Assembly: GCA_029933115.1 (NCBI GenBank)
Contig: JAOZOT010000179.1
Span: forward strand, 1-7,024
Length of the DNA stretch: 7,024 nt
Origin: Anaerolineae bacterium
Lineage (GTDB): Bacteria > Chloroflexota > Anaerolineae > E26-bin7
Reading direction: 5' to 3'
This document shows positions 1-5,709 of the stretch, piece by piece. A model generated the notes under the pieces. That model ran no database searches. It was given only the letters and a program-made list of their open reading frames with translations, and was not told the DNA's origin. The first letter of the stretch is position 1. Each line of letters begins with the position of its first letter. Position numbers and translations under genes: made by a program.

Positions 1-34
1 AATTTCTTACAGCGTGTCTAAAAAGCTCGTAGTG

Positions 35-48
35 GCGACTTGAGTCGC
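35..48. repeat. Small palindrome, left arm of the MITE-like element
   Basis: GCGACT (35-40) and AGTCGC (43-48) are perfect inverted repeats around a 2-nt TG loop. The surrounding word GTAGTGGCGACTTGAGTCGC resembles the repeat at 4614-4659 read on the - strand. Confidence 0.7.
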
Positions 49-73
49 TAATGACTGGTGTTCTGCGGCTAAA

Positions 74-89
74 AACGACTGAAGTCGTT
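74..89. repeat. Small palindrome, right arm of the MITE-like element
   Basis: AACGACT (74-80) and AGTCGTT (83-89) are perfect inverted repeats around GA. Read on the - strand the core is CGACTTCAGTCG. Relative to the left-arm hairpin, the closing stem bases have changed in a paired way (GC ends to AA/TT ends). Confidence 0.7.
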
Positions 90-160
90 ACTACGAGCGC
101 CGCCCCCCCCGAATTTTCAGACACGCTCTTACGGCTCATAAGCTCCAGGTTAAGCAGCGC

Positions 161-181
161 AAGGGCACTTCCAGTGCCCTT
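161..181. repeat. Perfect hairpin, 9-bp stem
   Basis: AAGGGCACT (161-169) pairs perfectly with AGTGCCCTT (173-181) around a TCC loop. No T-run follows, so it does not look like an intrinsic terminator. It is the first of four closely spaced hairpins upstream of the glycosyltransferase gene. Confidence 0.65.
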
Positions 182-197
182 GGCAGGATGGGTCAAC

Positions 198-216
198 AGC
201 CTGCTTGCAGCAGGCT
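198..216. repeat. Perfect hairpin, 8-bp stem
   Basis: AGCCTGCT (198-205) pairs perfectly with AGCAGGCT (209-216) around a TGC loop. The stem sequence is unrelated to that of the hairpin at 161-181, but the geometry and loop style are the same. Confidence 0.65.
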
Positions 217-226
217 TGAGCCGCTT

Positions 227-250
227 AGCCCTGAGCTTGAGCTCGGGGCT
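227..250. repeat. Hairpin, 11-bp stem with one G-T pair
   Basis: AGCCCTGAGCT (227-237) pairs with AGCTCGGGGCT (240-250) at 10 of 11 positions. The remaining pair is T232 with G245, a wobble in RNA. The loop is TG, so the apex reads CTTGAG, the same apex as the hairpin at 35-48. Confidence 0.65.
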
Positions 251-259
251 GACGCAATG

Positions 260-290
260 ACCCTCCAGGGTCCGCCACCTGCGGGAGGGT
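260..290. repeat. Inverted repeat ACCCTCC/GGAGGGT
   Basis: ACCCTCC (260-266) is the inverse of GGAGGGT (284-290), with a 17-nt loop between. The loop is longer than in the three preceding hairpins and lacks their CTTnAG apex, so it may be a different kind of structure. It ends about 70 bp before the glycosyltransferase start. Confidence 0.45.
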
Positions 291-346
291 GGTATGTCTA
301 CTCTCCAACACTTTAAAGAGCTACGACTCAGTTCAGACCAATAACG

Positions 347-352
347 AAGGAG
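347..352 (+). promoter_or_regulatory. Ribosome binding site of the glycosyltransferase gene
   Basis: AAGGAG lies 6 nt before the ATG at 359 and fixes that start. I see no convincing -35/-10 pair between 290 and 347, so the promoter may lie upstream, within or before the hairpin cluster. Confidence 0.7.
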
Positions 353-358
353 CGAACA

Positions 359-1447
359 ATGAAGATAGGTATGATGTGTCTTTGGAACGCCGCCAACGGG
401 CCTTCCATCCACGCAGAACTGGTGGGTCGGGCCTGGGTTGATTTGGGCCATCAACTCAGAGTGTTCTCAGCCCAGAAACACCCGGACGCCAGGCCAACCT
501 TTCAGGTGGACGAGGACTTTGTGATCAGACATTTCAGCGTGGACGAAGTCATCCCGGTCACGCGGGCCACTCACTTCGACCCGACCCCCCTGCTGAGAGA
601 GGACTATGAAGTCTTTGTAGCTCAAAACGTGGAGAGGTTGCCGGCCGAAAGCCTGCTCCAAGTCTTCCCCAAGATCAAAGAGAAGGCCGTCACCGTTCAG
701 GTCGTTCACGAGGGCAAAGCCCCAGAAGACCCTCTTTTCTACAAGTTTGATTGGGACGCCATCGTCTGCTTTGATCAGAGATACAAGGACTACCTGGTCC
801 GGTCTTTCCCTGCTGAAATCATCCACATGATCCCCTACCCCTACCATCCACTGAAGCTCGGGGACAAGAAAGAAGCAAGGAGGAAACTGGGCCTCCCTCA
901 AGATGAAAAGATTGTGTTCTCCTTCGGCTTCAGGCCTAAAGATATTATAGCCGTCCTGCCCGCCTTAAAAGACGTGGCGAAAGAGTACCCTCTCAGATAC
1001 CTGATCGTAGCCAATCCAGAAAGTGACGTCAAAATCCTGCGGGACGCGGAAAAAGAATATGAGTTCGTGGATCTCCAGGTAAAGCCAATCCCTTTGGATG
1101 AGCTGTATACCTACCTCCATGCTTCAGATGTGCGACTCATCCACAGAGAATCTTCGCAGAAATACAAGGCGGTCGTCTCCAGCACAGTGTGCCAGACCCT
1201 CGGTTCCGGCTGCCCCATCCTGTTCCACGAGTCAAACTTTGTGGAATTGCACGGAGACGAAATTGTAAAGTACCGAGATTTTGACGACATGAAGGCCAAG
1301 CTCATTGACCTGTTTCAGGGCAAGTTCGATGTCAGGAAAATCGAAGCTTTCCTGGAAGAGCACAAAGCCGAAAGAATTGCCCAGAGGTTCCTGCAGCTAT
1401 TCAGAGATTTGATGAGAACTCGGAAGGGAGAGGGAAAAGACAAATGA
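359..1447 (+). CDS. Glycosyltransferase, GT-B fold (GT4-like)
   Basis: A predicted cytoplasmic enzyme of 362 residues, presumed to transfer a sugar from an activated donor. The N-terminal half begins MKIGMMCLWNAANGPS and continues HAELVGRAWVDLGHQLRVFS (18-37), the first Rossmann strand, glycine turn and helix typical of GT-B enzymes. A PYPYHP segment (159-164) leads into the interdomain region, and KIVFSFGFRPKDI (184-196) opens the C-terminal nucleotide-sugar domain. Near 274-288, STVCQTLGSGCPILF corresponds to the usual donor-site stretch before G.P, but the two glutamates of the EX7E motif found in many GT4 enzymes are not evident; Q279 stands where the second would be. There is no signal peptide or membrane span. 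Its stop overlaps the start of the GH130 gene (ATGA at 1444-1447), so the two are probably translationally coupled and share a substrate. Donor and acceptor cannot be read. A mannosyltransferase is a guess from the neighbour. Fold confidence is good; exact family is moderate. Confidence 0.75.
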   Translation: MKIGMMCLWNAANGPSIHAELVGRAWVDLGHQLRVFSAQKHPDARPTFQVDEDFVIRHFSVDEVIPVTRATHFDPTPLLREDYEVFVAQNVERLPAESLLQVFPKIKEKAVTVQVVHEGKAPEDPLFYKFDWDAIVCFDQRYKDYLVRSFPAEIIHMIPYPYHPLKLGDKKEARRKLGLPQDEKIVFSFGFRPKDIIAVLPALKDVAKEYPLRYLIVANPESDVKILRDAEKEYEFVDLQVKPIPLDELYTYLHASDVRLIHRESSQKYKAVVSSTVCQTLGSGCPILFHESNFVELHGDEIVKYRDFDDMKAKLIDLFQGKFDVRKIEAFLEEHKAERIAQRFLQLFRDLMRTRKGEGKDK

Positions 1448-2622
1448 CATCTGCGTTTGAGCGCCGCGTTGGAGAACTGGGCGAGGGAACAGTCGTCCGG
1501 CTGAGTTCCGGCGAATCCCTGTTCAAGCTGGACTCTTATCCAGGCAACCCTATTGTGAAGCCCCAGGACATCGGGCTTACCTGGCAGGAGAACGGCGAAT
1601 TGAAGATCGGAGCCGTTTTCAACAGCGGGGCCGAATTGTTTCAGGGGAAGGTTATCCTGACGCCGAGGTGCCACCAGGGGTACCAAAAAGGCACCTTCTT
1701 TGACGAGAAGCTCGGCATCGAGCGGTATTGCCTGGAAAACTATATCTCTGAGATTTGGCTCTTGGCGAGCGAGGACGGCGTCCATTTCACCCGATTCCAG
1801 GACGTGGTGATTCGGGGCGATGGCACAGACCATCAGGACTTTACTTATGGGATAGAGGACATTCGCATCGTCAGGTACGACCAGACCTATCTGCTGGTCG
1901 GGTGCGGCAAGATCAAACCACCGTTCAAAGGCGAAAACGCCGACCGCATCGCCGTCTACTCGACCGATGACTTTGTGAACATCACCTACCACGGCATGAT
2001 CGCATCTTTCGACTCGCGCAACGCCGTCCCCTTCCCAAGGCCCGTGGCCGGGCGGCTCTACATGTTGCTGCGTTTCCATCCCAATGTGCACCTGGACTAT
2101 CTCGAAGCGGGCATAGAGCAGTTGCTGGACCCCGCCGGGCACGCGGAAGCCTGGCAGGAACTCTATGACCGCCGCGGCCAGAGCCTGCTGCTGGAGGCGG
2201 GAGACTTCCCCCACGAGAAGGAAAAGATCGGCCCAAGCACCCCGGTCATTGAGACGGAGCGGGGCTGGCTGCTCATCTACCACGCCGTCGGAGAGATAGA
2301 AGCCCCCATCTGCGAGGTTTATGGGCTGTCTGAAAAGATCGAACGCGGGTATTCTGTGTGCGCCGCCCTCCTGGACCGGAGTGATCCGACCAAAGTGCTC
2401 TGCCGGGCTCGACATCCCATCTACATCCCCTCCGCTCCGTGGGAACTGCACGGAGACGAGCAATATCCGGTAGACGTGCCCGCCGTCGTCTTTCCGGTAG
2501 GGGCCATCGCTCACCGAGATAAGCTTCTCCTCTACTGCGGCGCAGGCGACAAATACATCATCCTTCTGACGTGCAACCTCGACTCTCTGGTCGAGTATCT
2601 ATGGGCGCATTGCCAACGCTGA
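1444..2622 (+). CDS. GH130-family beta-mannoside phosphorylase/mannosidase
   Basis: A 392-residue protein with the five-bladed propeller signature of glycoside hydrolase family 130. These enzymes phosphorolyse beta-1,4- or beta-1,2-mannosides to mannose 1-phosphate, or in some subgroups hydrolyse beta-1,2-mannosides. Family landmarks in order are NPIVKP (35-40), GIEDIRIV (136-143), RNAVPFPRPVAGRLYMLLR (192-210), KIGPSTPVIETERGWLLIYH (261-280) and VVFPVGAIAHRDKLLLYCGAGD (348-369). D139 in the EDIR motif matches the family's general-acid aspartate. The usual sequence is EDPR, so Ile140 is a small departure. R192, R210 and H280 sit where phosphorylases bind phosphate, which favours phosphorolysis, but this is judged by eye. 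No signal peptide is present, so it acts in the cytoplasm. The ATG is preceded by GGAG (1427-1430) and overlaps the glycosyltransferase stop by 4 bp. Substrate linkage cannot be decided from sequence alone. Confidence 0.88.
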   Translation: MTSAFERRVGELGEGTVVRLSSGESLFKLDSYPGNPIVKPQDIGLTWQENGELKIGAVFNSGAELFQGKVILTPRCHQGYQKGTFFDEKLGIERYCLENYISEIWLLASEDGVHFTRFQDVVIRGDGTDHQDFTYGIEDIRIVRYDQTYLLVGCGKIKPPFKGENADRIAVYSTDDFVNITYHGMIASFDSRNAVPFPRPVAGRLYMLLRFHPNVHLDYLEAGIEQLLDPAGHAEAWQELYDRRGQSLLLEAGDFPHEKEKIGPSTPVIETERGWLLIYHAVGEIEAPICEVYGLSEKIERGYSVCAALLDRSDPTKVLCRARHPIYIPSAPWELHGDEQYPVDVPAVVFPVGAIAHRDKLLLYCGAGDKYIILLTCNLDSLVEYLWAHCQR

Positions 2623-2679
2623 AAACCGCAGGACTCGTTTGATATGACCCTCCCCGAATTTTTCGCCCCCATAGCTCGC

Positions 2680-2712
2680 AAGTCCCATCCCCCTCTGGGA
2701 GGAAAGTCCCAT
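2680..2712 (+). promoter_or_regulatory. Direct repeat AAGTCCCAT abutting the -35 box (possible operator)
   Basis: AAGTCCCAT occurs at 2680-2688 and again at 2704-2712, 24 bp apart start to start. The second copy runs into the -35 hexamer. A pair of identical 9-mers placed here could be a regulator site, but the regulator is unknown and chance is not excluded in this C-rich stretch. Confidence 0.4.
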
Positions 2713-2740
2713 TGACTCTCCCCCCTTCGACGACTATAAT
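2712..2740 (+). promoter_or_regulatory. Sigma70-type promoter of the secreted protein gene
   Basis: TTGACT (2712-2717) and TATAAT (2735-2740) are separated by 17 bp, a near-perfect housekeeping promoter. Transcription would start near 2747, leaving a leader of about 110 nt before the ATG at 2856. The -10 box sits in the loop of a 5-bp inverted repeat (ACGAC 2730-2734, GTCGT 2742-2746). The promoter separates this gene from the GT/GH130 pair. Confidence 0.8.
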
Positions 2741-2845
2741 GGTCGTAGAGACCGGCTTCTGGACCTTGTGAACTACTGGCATTGATTCCTTGATCGGCCG
2801 GCGGGGCAAAGCATCTCAACCGAGCCCCTCCGACATCGCTGAACT

Positions 2846-2852
2846 GAGGGGG
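2846..2852 (+). promoter_or_regulatory. Ribosome binding site that decides the start at 2856
   Basis: GAGGGGG lies just before the ATG at 2856. An in-frame TTG at 2790 would add 22 residues ahead of a normal signal peptide and has no comparable site, so the ATG is preferred. Confidence 0.65.
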
Positions 2853-2855
2853 ATT

Positions 2856-4550
2856 ATGAAGACAATACATTCACCGGCGCTGAGAATCGGAGTTGCAGCT
2901 CTGACGGTGTTTCTGCTCTCCGCGCCACTTGCAGCCGCCGGGTTCGTCAATTTTCTCACCAACCCTGGCCTCGAGACCTTTAACGCTCCCTATGGCTACT
3001 ACAACGGCTACGAACTGAGAGTAGCCCAGCACTGGACGGCTTTCACCAAAAGCGGCGTCACCCCCAAATACATGACCAACGACGAATGGGCTGCCATGAC
3101 CGGTGGCGCAGCGGAGCACCTGGAAGGGGACCACTCCCAGATGTACTGGGAGACCGGAGCCTTTGCTGCCGGCATCTATCAGCAGGTGTCGGTCACGCCG
3201 GGCACAGACTATGCGGCCCAGGCCAAAATCCTGAGCATCTGGGAGACCTCGGCCACTCGCACTGACGGCAAGATGCTCAAGCAAGTGGGCATTGACCCCC
3301 ACGGTGGCACCGACCCCAATTCGCCGGACATCGTCTGGGGGCCGACAAAAGGGTCGGACGTCAAATGGGAAAGCGTGAGGACTTCGGCCACGGCCATCTC
3401 CTCGACCATCACTCTCTTCGTGCTGGTGACCAGCGAGGCCAGCTCCAGCCCCAGTTTGCGCAATCAAGTCTTTGTGGACGCTGTGGTGCTGACCAAAGCT
3501 CCTGCCGCCAGCGCCACCTCCCCGAGCTTCAGCCGCAATCTATCCTTCACCGTCGGGTGGAGCGGCACGCCGGCCTACAGCGGCAACTCCCTGGAGTACG
3601 ACGTCGAGTACAAAGTAGACGACGGCTCCTGGAGCTTTTGGAAGGGCAAAACGAGCAGCACCTCGGCTACTTTCGGCCCCACTTCCCCGACTACTGTAGA
3701 GTACTGCCGCACCTATCATTTCCGCGCCCGGGCCTGGGAGGACTATGGCTATTACGGCAGCGTCAAGGTCAAGCTGCCCGGGGTCTTTGCCGAAGGCGAT
3801 GGAGATGCATCTACACTCGTAGGCGGAATCTGCGGTCACGTGCAGAGCAACTGGGCCGGCCCTATCGGAGGAGCGACGGTGGTCATCTCTGGCACGGCTT
3901 CGTCAACTACCACTGACAGCAGCGGCCATTATGCCCTTCCCCTGCCCGATGCGGGCAGCTACGAGGTGACCGCCGGCCGCAGCGGATATGGTTCTCCGCC
4001 GGGCATCGCCATTGACGTGTACAGTACTACCACCACCATCCCCCTCACCTTCACCCTGCGCCCGCCGGACGATGTGGTCGTCAACGGCGATTTCGAGGGC
4101 GATCTGAACGGCTGGACGACTACGGGCTCAACGCCCACCGTCGTCACCAGCCCGCTGCGCAGTGGAGACTACAGCCTGGCCATGAGCGGCATCTCAGGGA
4201 TGACCCAGACTCATTCCGTGGCTGCGATGCACGAGCCTATCCTGTCCTTCTGGTACAAGATCGCCACCGGCGAGACGAACGGCGATGATTCTTTCAAAGC
4301 CTGTCTCTATCAGAACGATCCCTCAGTCTGTGCGGCCACCTTCACTATCACCCCCACTGCCAACGTGGATTGGACTCACCAATGGCTGGCTTTGGGCCTG
4401 GACGGGGTCTACACCGGGCCGGTGGGCATCTACTTCAACCTTCAGCAGGACGGCTCCGAGCCGACGACAGTCTATCTGGATGAGGTCAGTCTGGGCCAGG
4501 GGCCATACAAAATCTACCTGCCGCTCACGGTGAAGGAGTATGGGGGATAG
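2856..4550 (+). CDS. Secreted multi-domain beta-sandwich protein with IYLPLTVK tail
   Basis: An exported protein of 564 residues. The start MKTIHSPALR is followed by a hydrophobic core and a PLAAA-G cleavage site near residue 28. Domains judged by eye: residues about 30-215, a jelly-roll of carbohydrate-binding-module type (opens FLTNPGLE, closes NQVFVDAVVLTK); about 217-307, a fibronectin-III-like domain (YDVEYKVDDGSWSFWKG, then YHFRARAWEDYG); about 324-403, a carboxypeptidase-regulatory-like beta-sandwich (ICGHV, GATVVISG, TTTDSSGHYALPLPDAGSYEV); about 407-546, a second binding-module-like jelly-roll (VVNGDFEGDLNGW to TTVYLDEVSLG). The extreme C-terminus is YKIYLPLTVKEYGG. No catalytic motif is seen, so a binding, adhesion or structural role outside the cell is likely; the ligand is unknown. 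It has its own promoter and terminator and is therefore monocistronic. Signal peptide and overall architecture are well supported, domain names moderately. Confidence 0.82.
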   Translation: MKTIHSPALRIGVAALTVFLLSAPLAAAGFVNFLTNPGLETFNAPYGYYNGYELRVAQHWTAFTKSGVTPKYMTNDEWAAMTGGAAEHLEGDHSQMYWETGAFAAGIYQQVSVTPGTDYAAQAKILSIWETSATRTDGKMLKQVGIDPHGGTDPNSPDIVWGPTKGSDVKWESVRTSATAISSTITLFVLVTSEASSSPSLRNQVFVDAVVLTKAPAASATSPSFSRNLSFTVGWSGTPAYSGNSLEYDVEYKVDDGSWSFWKGKTSSTSATFGPTSPTTVEYCRTYHFRARAWEDYGYYGSVKVKLPGVFAEGDGDASTLVGGICGHVQSNWAGPIGGATVVISGTASSTTTDSSGHYALPLPDAGSYEVTAGRSGYGSPPGIAIDVYSTTTTIPLTFTLRPPDDVVVNGDFEGDLNGWTTTGSTPTVVTSPLRSGDYSLAMSGISGMTQTHSVAAMHEPILSFWYKIATGETNGDDSFKACLYQNDPSVCAATFTITPTANVDWTHQWLALGLDGVYTGPVGIYFNLQQDGSEPTTVYLDEVSLGQGPYKIYLPLTVKEYGG

Positions 4551-4570
4551 CGAACACCTCAACGGCAAGC

Positions 4571-4603
4571 AGAAGGGGGGACAATAGTGTCCCCCCTTCT
4601 TTT
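4571..4603 (+). terminator. Intrinsic terminator of the secreted protein gene
   Basis: AGAAGGGGGGACA (4571-4583) pairs perfectly with TGTCCCCCCTTCT (4588-4600) around a 4-nt ATAG loop, with TTT at 4601-4603. GGCAA (4564-4568) and TTGCC (4602-4606) could extend the stem. It begins 20 bp after the stop codon. The T-tract is short, but the 13-bp G-rich stem is strong. The opposite strand lacks a T-run, so it mainly serves the + strand. Confidence 0.85.
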
Positions 4604-4613
4604 GCCAAGTTTC

Positions 4614-4659
4614 GTAGCTTTAGCCGCTCAAGATGAAAAGCGACTGAAGTCACCACTAC
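4614..4659. repeat. Degenerate copy of the dispersed palindromic repeat
   Basis: Read on the - strand this begins GTAGTGGTGACTTCAGTCGC, runs through GCGGCTAAA (rev. comp. of 4619-4627) and ends GCTAC. The first word differs from 29-48 of the MITE-like element at two positions. GCGGCTAAA is also present there at 65-73. GACT-GA-AGTC (4642-4651) is the central palindrome and the ends GTAG/CTAC are inverted. It lies in the convergent gap just past the terminator. A weaker inverted repeat follows (AACCACC 4661-4667, GGTGGTT 4691-4697). Confidence 0.65.
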
Positions 4660-4744
4660 AAACCACCACCCTGCGCCCCAGCAATCCGACGGTGGTTGCA
4701 AAGCTGCCACGAGCGAAAAGTTGAAACGACTACTCCGCCATCCA

Positions 4745-5107
4745 TCATTCCGATGAAGTCTGCGATCCCTGCAAGAGACTGACGAAATCGCCGTCGAAAT
4801 CCCTCAGGAACTCGTGCATGTCGAGGACATCATCGGCATCAATCTGAGACATCTCCCGAAATTTGACCCATTCTTCCGGCGTCAATTCGACGATGCTCTC
4901 AGCCTCCTCAGTCTCCCTTATAATGGCAAAGATCAATCCCCGCGTGTGGCATTGACTACAGCTCACCGCCATGACCCAGAGCTCATCGCGGTGGTCTATG
5001 ATATGGATATCCTCCGGCTCGTAACGGCTCTGGCAGACAGCACATTTTATGTTCGTTATCAAATGCTTAATGAAAAGGTGTTTGGCCAACCCATCGTCAA
5101 CGCTCAT
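4745..5107 (-). CDS. Small zinc-ribbon-like protein downstream of rplI
   Basis: A 120-residue protein with no signal peptide. Two cysteine pairs, C22-x-x-C25 and C50-x-x-C53, are 24 residues apart and probably bind one zinc ion in a zinc-ribbon knuckle fold. The stretch between them is beta-rich (IHIIDHRDELWVMAVSC). The acidic C-terminal half (TPEEWVKFREMSQ, then DADDVLDMHEFLRDFDGDF) reads as a conserved helical tail. The ATG at 5107 is preceded on the coding strand by AGGAAGGA about 5 nt away, which supports the start. It begins 82 nt after the rplI stop with no visible terminator between, so co-transcription with rplI is likely. I recall similar proteins next to rplI in Chloroflexota, but no function is known to me. 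A nucleic-acid or ribosome-linked role would be a guess. Confidence 0.75.
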   Translation of the reverse strand: MSVDDGLAKHLFIKHLITNIKCAVCQSRYEPEDIHIIDHRDELWVMAVSCSQCHTRGLIFAIIRETEEAESIVELTPEEWVKFREMSQIDADDVLDMHEFLRDFDGDFVSLLQGSQTSSE

Positions 5108-5189
5108 GGTTCCTTCCTCTCAATCCCAGATTGAGGTCCAGATCACAATTCATAGTGCGCACTTCCTTGACCTGGCCACCGGGATTATT

Positions 5190-5639
5190 CTAATCCTCTC
5201 TTTCGACAATTACCCTGACCGGAGGAGCAAGGTCGGGCAGGAGTTTAATGGGCACGTAATAAGAGCCCAGTTCGCGGATAGGTTCTTCTAATTCTACTTT
5301 GCGTTTGTCAATAGCCTGACCTATCTCACGCTCAAGGGCCTCTGCAATGTCGGCATTGGTAATAGACCCATAAAGCCTATCCTTCTCCCCAGCCTTGACC
5401 CGAAAAGTCAAGGTCACTTGCGAGAGGGTCGTGGCCAGCGACTCGGCTTGCATTTTCGCACGTTGCTGACGTCTGGCCTCAGCCTGGCGTCGAAGCTCAG
5501 CCTGCTTGAGGGCTCCCGCCGTAGCCGGCACAGCCAGGCCCTTGGGAATGAGGAAATTGCGTGCGTAGCCATCGGCTACCTTCTTGACCTCACCGGCACT
5601 ACCCAGATTATCCACACTCTCGATCAAAAGTACCTCCAT
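5190..5639 (-). CDS. rplI: 50S ribosomal protein L9 (bL9)
   Basis: A 149-residue protein, the usual length for bL9, which binds 23S rRNA near the L1 stalk and helps hold reading frame. The N-terminal domain is highly recognisable: MEVLLIESVDNLGSAGEVKK (1-20), then VADGYARNFLIPKGLAVPAT with the family's GYARNFLIP signature. A long charged connecting helix follows (about 42-75, rich in A, R, Q, E), then the C-terminal domain with GEKDRLYGSITNADIAEAL and a closing PPVRVIVERED. The chosen ATG at 5639 has GGAGGA 4 nt upstream (CCTCC on the + strand at 5645-5649). The open frame extends 62 codons further upstream, but that extension lies over the promoter region and a hairpin-rich leader and is not part of L9. 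A small zinc-ribbon gene follows in the same direction. Confidence 0.97.
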   Translation of the reverse strand: MEVLLIESVDNLGSAGEVKKVADGYARNFLIPKGLAVPATAGALKQAELRRQAEARRQQRAKMQAESLATTLSQVTLTFRVKAGEKDRLYGSITNADIAEALEREIGQAIDKRKVELEEPIRELGSYYVPIKLLPDLAPPVRVIVERED

Positions 5640-5643
5640 AAAG

Positions 5644-5649
5644 TCCTCC
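5644..5649 (-). promoter_or_regulatory. Ribosome binding site that fixes the rplI start
   Basis: GGAGGA on the - strand lies 4 nt before the ATG at 5639. It rules out the longer reading that would begin at 5825. Confidence 0.8.
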
Positions 5650-5709
5650 ACCCATTTGTATTCGTTTACCGTGTCTAGCCGCCAGCCAGGTCGAAATCTG
5701 CGGCTTGAG

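Larger units (their letters stand above)
6..132. mobile_element. MITE-like element with terminal inverted repeats and 5-bp target duplication
   Basis: The element proper spans 11-127. Its ends are inverted repeats: AGCGTGTCTAAAAA at 11-24 matches the reverse complement of 114-127 at 13 of 14 positions. The pentamer CTTAC sits immediately outside both ends (6-10 and 128-132), as expected of a target-site duplication. A second inverted pair lies inside (GCTCGTAGT 25-33 and ACTACGAGC 90-98), and each arm carries its own small palindrome (35-48 and 74-89). The two arms would align over about 38 nt if an insertion of roughly 15 nt, including an 8-C run (103-110), were removed from the right arm. 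At 117 bp it has no room for a transposase, so it would be mobilised in trans. The mobilising family is not identifiable from this window. The structure is read directly; calling it mobile is inference. Confidence 0.65.

Noticed and set aside
161..250. Intrinsic terminators
   Set aside because: None of the hairpins is followed by a T-run on either strand.
51..260. 69-codon + strand open frame in the first repeat region
   Set aside because: It runs through the MITE-like element and the hairpins, has no ribosome binding site, and its low-complexity Leu/Ser/Ala sequence matches no protein family.
161..290. CRISPR array
   Set aside because: The hairpin stems differ from one to the next and there is no repeated 25-40 bp unit with unique spacers.
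1315..2514. 399-codon - strand open frame
   Set aside because: It is the antisense shadow of the GH130 gene, which has clear family motifs throughout; the - strand product resembles nothing.
2790..2855. 22-residue N-terminal extension of the secreted protein from a TTG at 2790
   Set aside because: It would place a polar segment before a normal signal peptide, and the good ribosome binding site is directly before the ATG at 2856.
2747..2855. Riboswitch in the leader of the secreted protein gene
   Set aside because: I see no conserved aptamer words and no terminator/antiterminator pairing in the roughly 110 nt.
2871..3467. 198-codon - strand open frame
   Set aside because: Antisense to the secreted protein, whose domains continue unbroken on the + strand.
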